Shown: positions 57,027 through 64,000 of the stretch, piece by piece
Layout of the letters: the number at the start of each line of letters is the position of its first letter
Position numbering within the stretch: position 1 is the stretch's first letter
Origin: Lewinellaceae bacterium
GTDB taxonomy: Bacteria > Bacteroidota > Bacteroidia > Chitinophagales > Saprospiraceae
DNA length: 64,000 nt
Reading direction: 5' to 3'
NCBI GenBank assembly: GCA_016713985.1
Contig: JADJOD010000003.1
Span: forward strand, 1-64,000
The notes under the pieces: generated by a model
Databases searched by the model: none
What the model was told of the DNA's origin: nothing
The model's input: the letters and a program-made list of their open reading frames with translations, nothing else
Translations under genes and position numbers: made by a program

Positions 57027-58775
57027 ATGCCTGATTTCCACATCAAAGAAGCCCCCAAAACCTACGACGTCATCATCGTCGGTTCCGGGGCCGGCGGCGG
57101 CATGGCTGCCCACGAACTCTCCAAAGCCGGCGCGAAGGTTTGCCTGCTTGAAGCCGGTCAGCACTACGATCCCGCCGACCCGAAATACATCACCCAGTTG
57201 AAGTGGCCCTGGCAATCGCCGCGCAGGGGCGCGAGCACCCGTTTCCGGCCGTTCGGCGATTTCGACGCGGCTTACGGAGGTTGGGATATCGAGGGCGAGC
57301 CGTACACCACCGTTCCCGGCACCCAGTTTCGCTGGTTTCGCTCGCGTATGCTCGGCGGACGCACCAACCACTGGGGGCGTATTTCGCTGCGTTTTGGCCC
57401 CGACGATTTTCGCCGGAAAAGCATCGACGGACTCGGCGACGACTGGCCGATCGGCTACGAAGATGTGGCGCCGTTTTATGACAAGGTAGATCAGTTGATC
57501 GGCGTATTCGGTTCGAAAGAAGGCCTGCCCAACGACCCGGACTCTATCTTTTTGCCGGCGCCGAAGCCGCGGCTACACGAACTGATGTTGAAAAAAGCCA
57601 ACAAAAGACTCGGCGTCACCACCATTCCTTCCCGGTTGAGTATTCTTACACAACCCATTAACGATGAACGCGGTGTGTGTTTTTACTGCTCCCAATGCAG
57701 CCGCGCCTGCGTCGCATACGCCGATTTTTCGTCTTCTTCCTGCCTGTGCAAACCGGCGGGCAAAACCGGCAACCTCGACACCATTTACTTCGCCATGGCG
57801 CGTGAAGTGCTCACCGATGCCAAAACGGGCCTGTGCACCGGCATTTCCTACATAGAAACGCAGACCCTGGAAGAAAAAACCGTTCGGGGAAAAATCATCG
57901 TGCTGGCTGCCAGTGCCTGCGAATCGGCGCGGCTGCTGCTGAATTCAAAATCCGCGCGTTTTCCCGAGGGCCTGGCCAATTCATCCGGGGTGGTCGGCAA
58001 GTATTTGCACGACTCCACCGGCGCCTCCCGCGGCGCTATCATCCCCGCCTTATTCGACCGCAAACGCTACAACGAAGACGGGGTAGGGGGGATGCACGTG
58101 TACAGCCCCTGGTGGCTCGACAACAAAAAACTCGATTTCCCACGCGGCTACCACATCGAATACTGGGGCGGCATGGGTATGCCCGCTTACGGATTCGGTT
58201 GGGGCATCGAAAACATCAACGGGATGTTCCCCGACCGCAACGGCAACAAACGTGAACCGGGCGGGTACGGCGCTTCGCTGAAAGACGATTACCGCCGCTT
58301 CTACGGCGCTTATATCGGCATGGCCGGCCGCGGCGAAGCCATTGCCCGCGAAGACAACTACTGCGAGATTGATCCGGAAAAAGTGGATAAATTCGGCATT
58401 CCCGTGCTTCGTTTTCACTACAAATGGTCGGATCACGAACGCCTGCAGGCCAAACACATGCACGAAACCTTCGAACGCATCATCGCCGAAGTGGGTGGTA
58501 TCCCGCTCAGCGACACGCCTAAAGCAGAAAACGACTACGGCCTGAACGCACCCGGCGAGATCATTCACGAGGTAGGCACCGTACGTATGGGCAAGGACCC
58601 GAAACGGTCGGCGCTCAACAAATGGCAACAGGCCCACGACGTAAAAAACCTGTTTGTGGTGGACGCGGCGCCGTTCCCCTCGCAGGGTGATAAAAACTGC
58701 ACCTGGACGATTCTGGCGCTGTCGATGCGCGCATCACAATACATTATTTCAGAAAGAAAAGCAGGAAACTTGTAA
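57027..58775 (+). CDS. GMC family oxidoreductase, sugar dehydrogenase-type
   Basis: 582 residues. FAD-binding Rossmann motif VIIVGSGAGGGMAAHELSKA at 16-35. GMC landmarks: RMLGGRTNHWGRISLRFGPD and a Cys-rich segment CFYCSQCSRACVAYADF at ~217-240. The C-terminal GMC domain has HEVGTVRMGKDPKRSALNK and DAAPFPSQGDKNCTWT. There is no signal peptide in the open frame; in relatives the partner small subunit carries the Tat signal and exports the complex. The Gluconate_2-dh3-like subunit at 61802 is the likely partner. It probably oxidises a sugar or glycoside and passes electrons to a cytochrome. The MFS gene follows after 10 bases. Confidence 0.88.
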   Translation: MPDFHIKEAPKTYDVIIVGSGAGGGMAAHELSKAGAKVCLLEAGQHYDPADPKYITQLKWPWQSPRRGASTRFRPFGDFDAAYGGWDIEGEPYTTVPGTQFRWFRSRMLGGRTNHWGRISLRFGPDDFRRKSIDGLGDDWPIGYEDVAPFYDKVDQLIGVFGSKEGLPNDPDSIFLPAPKPRLHELMLKKANKRLGVTTIPSRLSILTQPINDERGVCFYCSQCSRACVAYADFSSSSCLCKPAGKTGNLDTIYFAMAREVLTDAKTGLCTGISYIETQTLEEKTVRGKIIVLAASACESARLLLNSKSARFPEGLANSSGVVGKYLHDSTGASRGAIIPALFDRKRYNEDGVGGMHVYSPWWLDNKKLDFPRGYHIEYWGGMGMPAYGFGWGIENINGMFPDRNGNKREPGGYGASLKDDYRRFYGAYIGMAGRGEAIAREDNYCEIDPEKVDKFGIPVLRFHYKWSDHERLQAKHMHETFERIIAEVGGIPLSDTPKAENDYGLNAPGEIIHEVGTVRMGKDPKRSALNKWQQAHDVKNLFVVDAAPFPSQGDKNCTWTILALSMRASQYIISERKAGNL

Positions 58776-58785
58776 TCCGTAGCAC

Positions 58786-60009
58786 ATGAAAAACTGGCAA
58801 ATCAAAACCTCCCTCTTTCTCAATTACTTCGTCTTTGCGATCCTGCTGAACAGCGTCGGGACGGTCATTTTACAGGTCCAGAACAACTACGGCGTCACGG
58901 AGGGGGCAGCGTCGGTTTTGGAGGCATTTAAAGACCTGAGCATTGCTGTTGTCTCGTTTTTGCTGTCGTCGTATATCACACGTATCGGCTACAAAAGAGC
59001 CATGCTGATCGCTCTCGGGTTTGTGACGGTGGTGTGTTTCCTGATGCCGCTTGCGCCGGGTTTTTGGGCCGCCAAACTCGTGTTTGCAGCAGTAGGTTCG
59101 GGTTTTGCGCTGATCAAAATGTCGGTGTACAGCACCATTGGCTTAGTTACGAAAGACGAAAAAGAACACATCAGCCTGATGAATTTCATCGAGTCGTTTT
59201 TTATGGTGGGTATTCTCACGGGCTACTTTATTTTCAGTTCGTTTGTAGACGACAGCAACCCGCAATCGACGGCCTGGCTGAAGGTGTATTATTTGCTGGG
59301 CGGCATCTCGCTGCTGGCATTTGGCCTGCTGTTCAGCGCTCCACTCGACGAATCTTCCGTGCGGAACCAGACACCCGACTCGATGGTGAATGATTTCGGC
59401 AAAATGTTCCGCCTGATGGCAGTGCCGCTGGTGCTGGTCTTTATCCTGTGTGCATTTTTTTACGTGCTTATCGAACAAAGCATCATGAGCTGGTTGCCGA
59501 CCTATAACAGCAAGGTATTACAATTGCCGACCGCACTCAGCATCGAGATGGCGAGTATACTGGCGGGCGCAACGGCGCTGGGTCGTTTTTTGGCGGGTAT
59601 CGTTATGAAAAAACTGAACTGGCACGTGGTGTTATCCTCTTGCCTGCTGCTGGCTGCCGTGCTGGTGCTGACCGCTATTCCGCTGGCGAAAGGCGCCGAA
59701 GGAAGGGTGGTGACGGGTTGGGGCGACGCCCCCCTCGCAGCATTTGTATTTCCTTTGATCGGTTTGTTCCTGGCGCCGATTTACCCGGCCATCAACTCTT
59801 TGATTTTGAGTGCTTTGCCTGTTCAAAAGCACGGCCTGATGTCCGGCCTGATCATCATTTTTTCGGCGCTGGGCGGCACAACGGGCTCCATCATTACCGG
59901 TAATATTTTTCAACGTTTCGACGGACAAACGGCGTTTTATTTTTCACTGATCCCCATCGGTATACTGCTGACGGGGCTGTTTTTCTTTAAAAAATTGCAG
60001 GCAAAGTAG
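58786..60009 (+). CDS. MFS transporter, sugar-type
   Basis: 407 residues with 12 predicted helices. N-terminal ASVLEAFKDLSIAVVSFLLS and YITRIGYKRAMLIALGF, and the central RFLAGIVMKKLN plus LIGLFLAPIYPAINSLIL, fit the fucose/glucose permease-like branch. It is an inner-membrane carrier. Placed between a GMC dehydrogenase and trehalase, it probably moves a sugar or an oxidised sugar. Palindromic repeats follow the stop codon directly. Confidence 0.85.
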   Translation: MKNWQIKTSLFLNYFVFAILLNSVGTVILQVQNNYGVTEGAASVLEAFKDLSIAVVSFLLSSYITRIGYKRAMLIALGFVTVVCFLMPLAPGFWAAKLVFAAVGSGFALIKMSVYSTIGLVTKDEKEHISLMNFIESFFMVGILTGYFIFSSFVDDSNPQSTAWLKVYYLLGGISLLAFGLLFSAPLDESSVRNQTPDSMVNDFGKMFRLMAVPLVLVFILCAFFYVLIEQSIMSWLPTYNSKVLQLPTALSIEMASILAGATALGRFLAGIVMKKLNWHVVLSSCLLLAAVLVLTAIPLAKGAEGRVVTGWGDAPLAAFVFPLIGLFLAPIYPAINSLILSALPVQKHGLMSGLIIIFSALGGTTGSIITGNIFQRFDGQTAFYFSLIPIGILLTGLFFFKKLQAK

Positions 60010-60010
60010 C

Positions 60011-60088
60011 GCGGACTTCCAAGTCCGCCGGCACGACAGGCGGACTTGGAAGTCCGCCGGCAAAACAGGCGGACTTGGAAGTCCGCCT
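60011..60088. repeat. REPIN-like palindromes, three units
   Basis: Core GGCGGACTTGGAAGTCCGCC at 60039-60058 and 60069-60088, and the inverted GCGGACTTCCAAGTCCGC at 60011-60028. The direct units repeat on a 30-base period with spacers GGCACGACA and GGCAAAACA. Same architecture as the 16122-16250 block: the first unit is inverted and is followed by CGGCACGA in both places. Confidence 0.85.
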
Positions 60089-60158
60089 TACATGGACTAC
60101 ACGTGTCAGTGAATACACCCTATCTTAAAAACAACAGGATAACCTGAAGAAACAAGGC

Positions 60159-61679
60159 ATGGATCATCTCTTCATCGAACGACTCTCTCCGCTGTACGAA
60201 GACGTGCAGACGGGCGAGGTATTTCCGGACTCCAAATTTTTTCCGGACTGCACGCCGAAATCAGCGCCGGAAGCCATACTCGCCGCCTACGAACAAGCCA
60301 AAACACAAACGGGATTCAACCTGGAAAAATTTGTTGAAACCCATTTCAACTTTCCCGAAACACCCGAAACAAATTACCGCTCGGCCGACAAACCCATTGC
60401 ACAACACCTTGACAATCTGTGGGATATATTACTTCGAAAACCCGACCCCAATTCATCATTCATCATTCATCACTCATCATTCATCATTCATCACTCATCA
60501 CTCATCTCCCTGCCACACCCCTACATCGTGCCCGGCGGACGTTTCCGGGAGATCTATTACTGGGACAGTTATTTTACCCTGCTGGGGTTGCAGGTGTCGG
60601 GGCGTGTGGACGTCATTCAAAACATGGTGGACAATTTTGCCTGGCTGATCGATGAACTGGATTTTATACCAAACGGCAACCGAACCTACTACCTCAGCCG
60701 TTCGCAGCCGCCTTTTTTCAGCCTGATGGTTCGCCTGCTGAGCGAGATAAAAGGGGAGGGGATACTGTTGAAATACCGCCACCAGTTGGAGAAGGAGTAC
60801 AATTTCTGGATGGAGGGGGAAAACGACCTGAGTGCGGACCAAACGGCCCACCGCCGCGTCGTGCGAATGCCGGATGGCAGTGTGCTGAACCGCTATTGGG
60901 ACGACCACCCGGCGCCGCGCCCGGAAGCGTACGTCGAAGACCTCCACGTCGCCCGAAACTCCGGCAGGGAGGAAGAAACCGTGTACCGCAACATCCGCGC
61001 CGCGGCGGAATCGGGCTGGGATTTCAGCAGCCGGTGGTTTGCCGACGGCCGCAGTATGGAGACGATCCGAACGACCGACCTGGCGCCGGTTGACCTGAAT
61101 TGCCTGCTGTATCACTTAGAGAAAACGCTCGTACACGCCTACCGCCAACTGCCCGACCACGTGCCCGTGGAAGTGTTCCGCGACAGGGCCCGCCGGCGCA
61201 AAAGCGCCATTCAACAATATTGCTGGAACGACGCGGTGGGGTTCTTTTTCGATTATAACCATGCAGAACAATTCGCTTCAGATCAATGGACGCTGGCAGC
61301 GGTTTTTCCGCTGTTTTTTCAAATCGCCGAAAAGGAACAAGCCGAACGGGTAGCGCGGCGCCTCGAAGAAAAATTCCTGCAACCGGGCGGCCTGAGTACC
61401 ACGCTGACCACTTCCGGGCAGCAATGGGACGCGCCGAACGGCTGGGCGCCCTTGCAGTGGATGGCGGTAAAAGGTTTGTTGAATTACGGATACGGCGAAT
61501 TAGCCGGAAAAATCCAAAACAACTGGCTGACCCTCAATGAAAAAACATACGCCGCCACCGGCAAAATGATGGAAAAATACAACGTCGCGGACATCAACCT
61601 CAAGGCGGGTGGCGGCGAATACCCCAATCAGGACGGCTTCGGCTGGACCAATGGCGTGTATTTGATGAATGATGAATGA
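60159..61679 (+). CDS. treF: Cytoplasmic-type trehalase (GH37) with an internal heptamer tract
   Basis: 506 residues. Both trehalase signatures are present: PGGRFREIYYWDSYFTLLGL (~127-146) and QWDAPNGWAPLQWMA (~426). The C-terminal GGGEYPNQDGFGWTNGVYL is also typical. There is no signal peptide, so it should be the cytoplasmic form, splitting trehalose to two glucose. Residues ~98-117 (SSFIIHHSSFIIHHSSLIS) are encoded by eight 7-base repeats and are not expected in the family; the tract keeps the frame only at this copy number. The stop codon lies inside a second heptamer tract. The gene is in line with the GMC/MFS genes. Confidence 0.9.
   Translation: MDHLFIERLSPLYEDVQTGEVFPDSKFFPDCTPKSAPEAILAAYEQAKTQTGFNLEKFVETHFNFPETPETNYRSADKPIAQHLDNLWDILLRKPDPNSSFIIHHSSFIIHHSSLISLPHPYIVPGGRFREIYYWDSYFTLLGLQVSGRVDVIQNMVDNFAWLIDELDFIPNGNRTYYLSRSQPPFFSLMVRLLSEIKGEGILLKYRHQLEKEYNFWMEGENDLSADQTAHRRVVRMPDGSVLNRYWDDHPAPRPEAYVEDLHVARNSGREEETVYRNIRAAAESGWDFSSRWFADGRSMETIRTTDLAPVDLNCLLYHLEKTLVHAYRQLPDHVPVEVFRDRARRRKSAIQQYCWNDAVGFFFDYNHAEQFASDQWTLAAVFPLFFQIAEKEQAERVARRLEEKFLQPGGLSTTLTTSGQQWDAPNGWAPLQWMAVKGLLNYGYGELAGKIQNNWLTLNEKTYAATGKMMEKYNVADINLKAGGGEYPNQDGFGWTNGVYLMNDE
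60451..60506 (+). repeat. Eight ATTCATC/ACTCATC heptamers inside the trehalase gene
   Basis: Eight contiguous 7-base units (ATTCATC x3, ACTCATC, ATTCATC x2, ACTCATC x2), 56 bases. A gain or loss of one unit shifts the reading frame. Confidence 0.95.
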
Positions 61680-61691
61680 TGAATGATGAAT
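61664..61691 (+). repeat. Four GATGAAT heptamers at the trehalase stop codon
   Basis: Four units of GATGAAT, the inverse complement of ATTCATC. The trehalase TGA (61677-61679) lies in unit 2-3. The remaining spacer to 61801 contains a CCTCCTGC/GCAGGAGG hairpin near 61745-61771 and no gene. Confidence 0.9.
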
Positions 61692-61801
61692 TGGCTACCT
61701 GCAAAGGAAAGATTATTGATAAAAATTGTTTTGGAAACACCCCGCCTCCTGCTCTGTGAAGTGCAGGAGGCGGATATCACTCACTTAATCATTAACGCAC
61801 T

Positions 61802-62452
61802 ATGAAACGCCGCGATCTACTCAAAAACGCCGGTTTGACCACCCTCGGCCTCGCCGGCCTCAGCCCGCAGGTGAAAGCCGCTGAATGGCTGGATCCCACG
61901 CCCGATCCTGGGGCGGGTGACGATAAAAAAGGCGACAAGGAATTCGAACAATTCGGCCGCACCGACTATGAAAAACAACGCGACGCCAAACTGTTCAAAG
62001 AGCAGTTTTTTAACAAACACGAATTAAAAACGATCGGCGTACTGGCGGACATCATCATTCCGAAAGACCAGTATTCCGGCAGCGCCACGGACGCGGGTGT
62101 GGTGGATTTTATCGAGTTCATGGCCAAAGACAAACCCGAACTGCAAACCCCGCTGCGCGGCGGTATCGGCTGGATAGACGCCCAGTCGAACAGCCGTTTC
62201 GAAAAAAAATTCATCGACCTCACGCCTGCGCAACGTATTGAAATTGTGGAAGATATCGCCTACCCCAAACGCAAAAAAACGGGCATGAGCCAGGGTGTCG
62301 CTTTTTTCAGCCTGATGCGCAATCTCACGGCCAGCGGTTTTTGGTCCAGCCAGATCGGCATCGCCGACATCGGTTATAAAGGCAACGTAGCCAACGTGTG
62401 GAATGGCGTGCCGGAGGAGGTGATGAAGCAGTATGGGTTGGAGGGGGAGTGA
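61802..62452 (+). CDS. Gluconate 2-dehydrogenase subunit 3-like protein (Tat-exported)
   Basis: 216 residues. The N-terminus MKRRDLLKNAGLTTLGLAGL is a Tat signal (RRDLLK). The mature part fits the Gluconate_2-dh3 family (PF13618): FFNKHELKTIGVLADIIIPK, SGSATDAGVVDFIEFMAKD, and FSLMRNLTASGFWSSQIGIA. It is the small subunit that accompanies FAD-dependent GMC sugar dehydrogenases and carries them through the Tat pathway, so the gene at 57027 is the probable partner. In this family the partner usually also has a cytochrome c gene; none is adjacent here. Confidence 0.88.
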   Translation: MKRRDLLKNAGLTTLGLAGLSPQVKAAEWLDPTPDPGAGDDKKGDKEFEQFGRTDYEKQRDAKLFKEQFFNKHELKTIGVLADIIIPKDQYSGSATDAGVVDFIEFMAKDKPELQTPLRGGIGWIDAQSNSRFEKKFIDLTPAQRIEIVEDIAYPKRKKTGMSQGVAFFSLMRNLTASGFWSSQIGIADIGYKGNVANVWNGVPEEVMKQYGLEGE

Positions 62453-62456
62453 AAAG

Positions 62457-62870
62457 GATCTGAAGTTCAAAGTCGAGTTCGATTCAGCCTTACGTTATCT
62501 GGAACGCAGTTTGGAGATTTACCAAGCCATCGGTAACCGAGCGGGCGAGGGTGCTACACTCAACAACATCAGCCAGATTCATGATGCTAATGGTGACTAC
62601 AATAAATCTTTTCAATATTTGGAGCAAAGTTTGAAAGTTCGGCAGGCCATCCGCGACATCCCCGGCGTGGCGACTACTTTGAACAACATGGGTGCAATGC
62701 TTTTTGAACAAAACCGCCCGGAAGAAGCCGTGCCCCTGCTAATGAAGGCGTATCAAATTTTTCAAAAAATTGGCTCACCCGATGTGCATACGACAGAAAG
62801 CTGGCTGGATAAGATCATTCAAAAAATCGGCGAGGCCCGATTTCAAGAAATTGTGGCGAGCCTGAAGTAA
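62457..62870 (+). pseudogene. TPR-repeat protein, 5'-truncated remnant
   Basis: About 137 codons holding three tetratricopeptide repeats (FDSALRYLERSLEIYQAIGN, AEGATLNNISQIHDANGDYN, VATTLNNMGAMLFEQNRPEE) and a typical end (IIQKIGEARFQEIVASLK). The open frame begins inside the end of the previous gene and has no start of its own before the first repeat, so this is the 3' end of a longer TPR gene joined to the sugar operon. It is probably not expressed as a functional protein. Confidence 0.65.
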
Positions 62871-62878
62871 CCAATCCT

Positions 62879-63278
62879 TCAAACCCAATTCTCCAATTGC
62901 AGCCCCGGAATGCGCAGGAAGTGATTTTGATTGTTGGTCACCACAGCGAGCGAGTGGCACAGGGCAGTGGCGGCAATGAGGACATCGGTGTGGCCAATCA
63001 CCTGGTTTTGTCGCCGCAACTCTGCAAAAGTGTCGGCAGCGAAGTCGGCGATTCCGGTGGTGACTGGCAAAATTTGACAATCCTGTACAAAAACCTCGAA
63101 GGCTTTCATCTGGCGGTGGGCATCCCGAAAAAGCAGGCCGTTTGATTTCGTAGTAGGTGATGACACTGACACTCAGAAACCCAAAATGGTCAAAATATTG
63201 CTCTATCCGGCGAGCAACGTTCGGATTACCTTTGATGAAAAAGGAAATGGTATCGGTATCGAGTAGGCAGGCGGTCAT
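62879..63278 (-). CDS. VapC-like PIN-domain toxin, frameshifted
   Basis: Starts at 63278 (MTACLLDTDTISFFIKGNPN, the first PIN Asp in LLDTDT). The frame breaks near 63137-63139 at a short A-run (coding strand) after SVSVITYYEIK, and continues as NGLLFRDAHRQMKAFEVFVQ to VIGHTDVLIAATALCHSL and VVTNNQNHF, ending at 62879; about 132 residues. The acidic set D...E...D is complete after repair. PIN toxins cleave RNA. The start overlaps the upstream antitoxin gene by four bases. Confidence 0.8.
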
Positions 63279-63532
63279 AACGAAAACGCTCGGTCAGCAA
63301 ACATTTCCTGGCGAGTTTGGCGGGTGGTCTCCAGGAAGGCATTGAATTCCCGGTCGTCCCAGTCTTTCCAGGCGCCGGCAATTTTGGCCAGCCGGGTTTT
63401 GTAACGCGCGGTTTTGATTCGGGTGCGTTTCTTTGCCAAACCGGAAAGAAATGCGTCTACTTCGGCAAGATTTTCGGAAGGTAGTTGCCCAAGTTTGAGC
63501 AAAACGGACTGATACAACTCAATTTCGGACAT
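63275..63532 (-). CDS. Antitoxin partner of the PIN toxin
   Basis: 85 residues. N-terminal part MSEIELYQSVLLKLGQLPSE then LAEVDAFLSGLAKKRTR resembles the short helical starts of VapB-type/DUF2281-like antitoxins; the C-terminal half (KIAGAWKDWDDREFNAFLET) would wrap the toxin. No AbrB or RHH motif is clear, so the family is uncertain. The 4-base ATGA overlap with the PIN gene and the order antitoxin-toxin support the assignment. Confidence 0.65.
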   Translation of the reverse strand: MSEIELYQSVLLKLGQLPSENLAEVDAFLSGLAKKRTRIKTARYKTRLAKIAGAWKDWDDREFNAFLETTRQTRQEMFADRAFSL

Positions 63533-63596
63533 ATTCGAAAAGGTTTATTTCCTGACAAAAGTAAAGTAAAATCATCAAAACCCCAACCCAATCATC

Positions 63597-64000
63597 ATGG
63601 CAGAAGCACCCACTCCACCGCCTCAACTCACTACCCGCCCGGCCAGTCCCGACGAAGAATCTTGGCTCCAATGGCGTCGCGCCGACGAACAGGAAACCCC
63701 CAAACGGCTGGAAGAAGGCGCCAAATTCTGCGCCGGCTTATACGCAATCACCTACACCATCCTGCTGGGCTACGATCCTGATGCACTGAAAAACGCAAAC
63801 GAAACCAACATGAAATTCATCGCCGGGTTGTGGTTGGTATCGCTCGTAGCAGCGTTTTGGGTGGTGTTTCCGATGCCATACGCTTATCGTTCCGATTCCG
63901 CAGCATCCATCGAGGCCATGCACAAGCGGCTGGTGAAGTTCAAGTATCGGGCGCTGCTGCTTAGCGCAGGGCTATACTTGCTGGCCTTGGGAATGTTGAC
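63597..64000 (+). CDS. Membrane protein, incomplete at the right edge
   Basis: Open from the ATG at 63597 to the window end (134 codons, no stop). The N-terminus is soluble and Pro-rich (MAEAPTPPPQLTTRPASPDE, WLQWRRADEQET). Three hydrophobic helices follow: AGLYAITYTILLGY, FIAGLWLVSLVAAFWVVF and ALLLSAGLYLLALGML. A conserved family is not recognised. It is divergent from the PIN toxin-antitoxin pair. Confidence 0.55.
   Translation, partial: MAEAPTPPPQLTTRPASPDEESWLQWRRADEQETPKRLEEGAKFCAGLYAITYTILLGYDPDALKNANETNMKFIAGLWLVSLVAAFWVVFPMPYAYRSDSAASIEAMHKRLVKFKYRALLLSAGLYLLALGML

Overview
This window comes from a Bacteroidota chromosome, most likely a Saprospiria-like lineage. The evidence is the large secreted proteins with type IX secretion (T9SS) sorting domains of both kinds (type A at 2410-3537, 7985-11008, 19970-24254 and 28740-30787; type B/CHU_C at 12685-15021), SprB-type adhesin repeats, 'TAnnTTTG' promoter boxes, a LytTR/His_kinase pair and many lipoproteins. 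No rRNA or tRNA gene was seen. Many genes carry one-base length errors in homopolymer runs, so several apparent pseudogenes are probably consensus errors rather than biology.

Layout. 1-2.4 kb: an AT-rich patch with two seven-bladed propeller lipoproteins. 2.4-7.9 kb: a T9SS protein, a complete IS66 element, a remnant of a Y1 (REP-associated) transposase with a large hairpin, and an unrecognised alpha-helical protein. 7.9-24.3 kb: three giant SprB-repeat surface proteins interleaved with housekeeping genes (MFS, YitT, KdsD, RecQ). 24.5-33.3 kb: a small lipoprotein, a LytS/LytT-like two-component pair, two tandem DUF4331 proteins, a carboxypeptidase-regulatory-like lipoprotein and a MarR regulator. 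33.5-37.4 kb: an esterase and a GH13-esterase fusion, convergent. 37.6-47.1 kb: one minus-strand efflux operon (TetR, TolC, HlyD, two ATPases, an ICMT-like methyltransferase, two ABC-2 permeases) split in three places by repeats, by a GxxExxY gene and by a Uma2 fragment next to poly-G. 47.4-53.1 kb: a small membrane protein, a PqqB-like lipoprotein, a TonB receptor, and an Lrp regulator divergent from a PLP gamma-lyase/synthase. 53.1-56.9 kb: a Planctomycete-type cytochrome c (DUF1549/DUF1553) gene whose 3' tail is duplicated on the far side of an HNH cassette, then a YefM-YoeB toxin-antitoxin pair. 57.0-62.5 kb: a sugar-oxidation set (GMC oxidoreductase, MFS, trehalase, gluconate-2-dehydrogenase subunit 3-like). 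62.5-64 kb: a TPR remnant, a PIN toxin with its antitoxin, and a membrane protein that runs off the end.

How it fits together. The carbohydrate genes (GH13-esterase, esterase, trehalase, GMC/Gluconate_2-dh3, sugar-type MFS) suggest use of alpha-glucans and disaccharides. The surface proteins suggest a gliding or particle-attached life. The most unusual signals are the intergenic repeat families: a 9-bp GACAGGATT family around a lone GxxExxY gene, REPIN-like palindromes at 16.1 and 60.0 kb whose cores differ by a compensatory base pair, and an ATTCATC heptamer that lies inside the trehalase reading frame. The HNH cassette between duplicated gene tails is the best candidate for an undescribed mobile unit.
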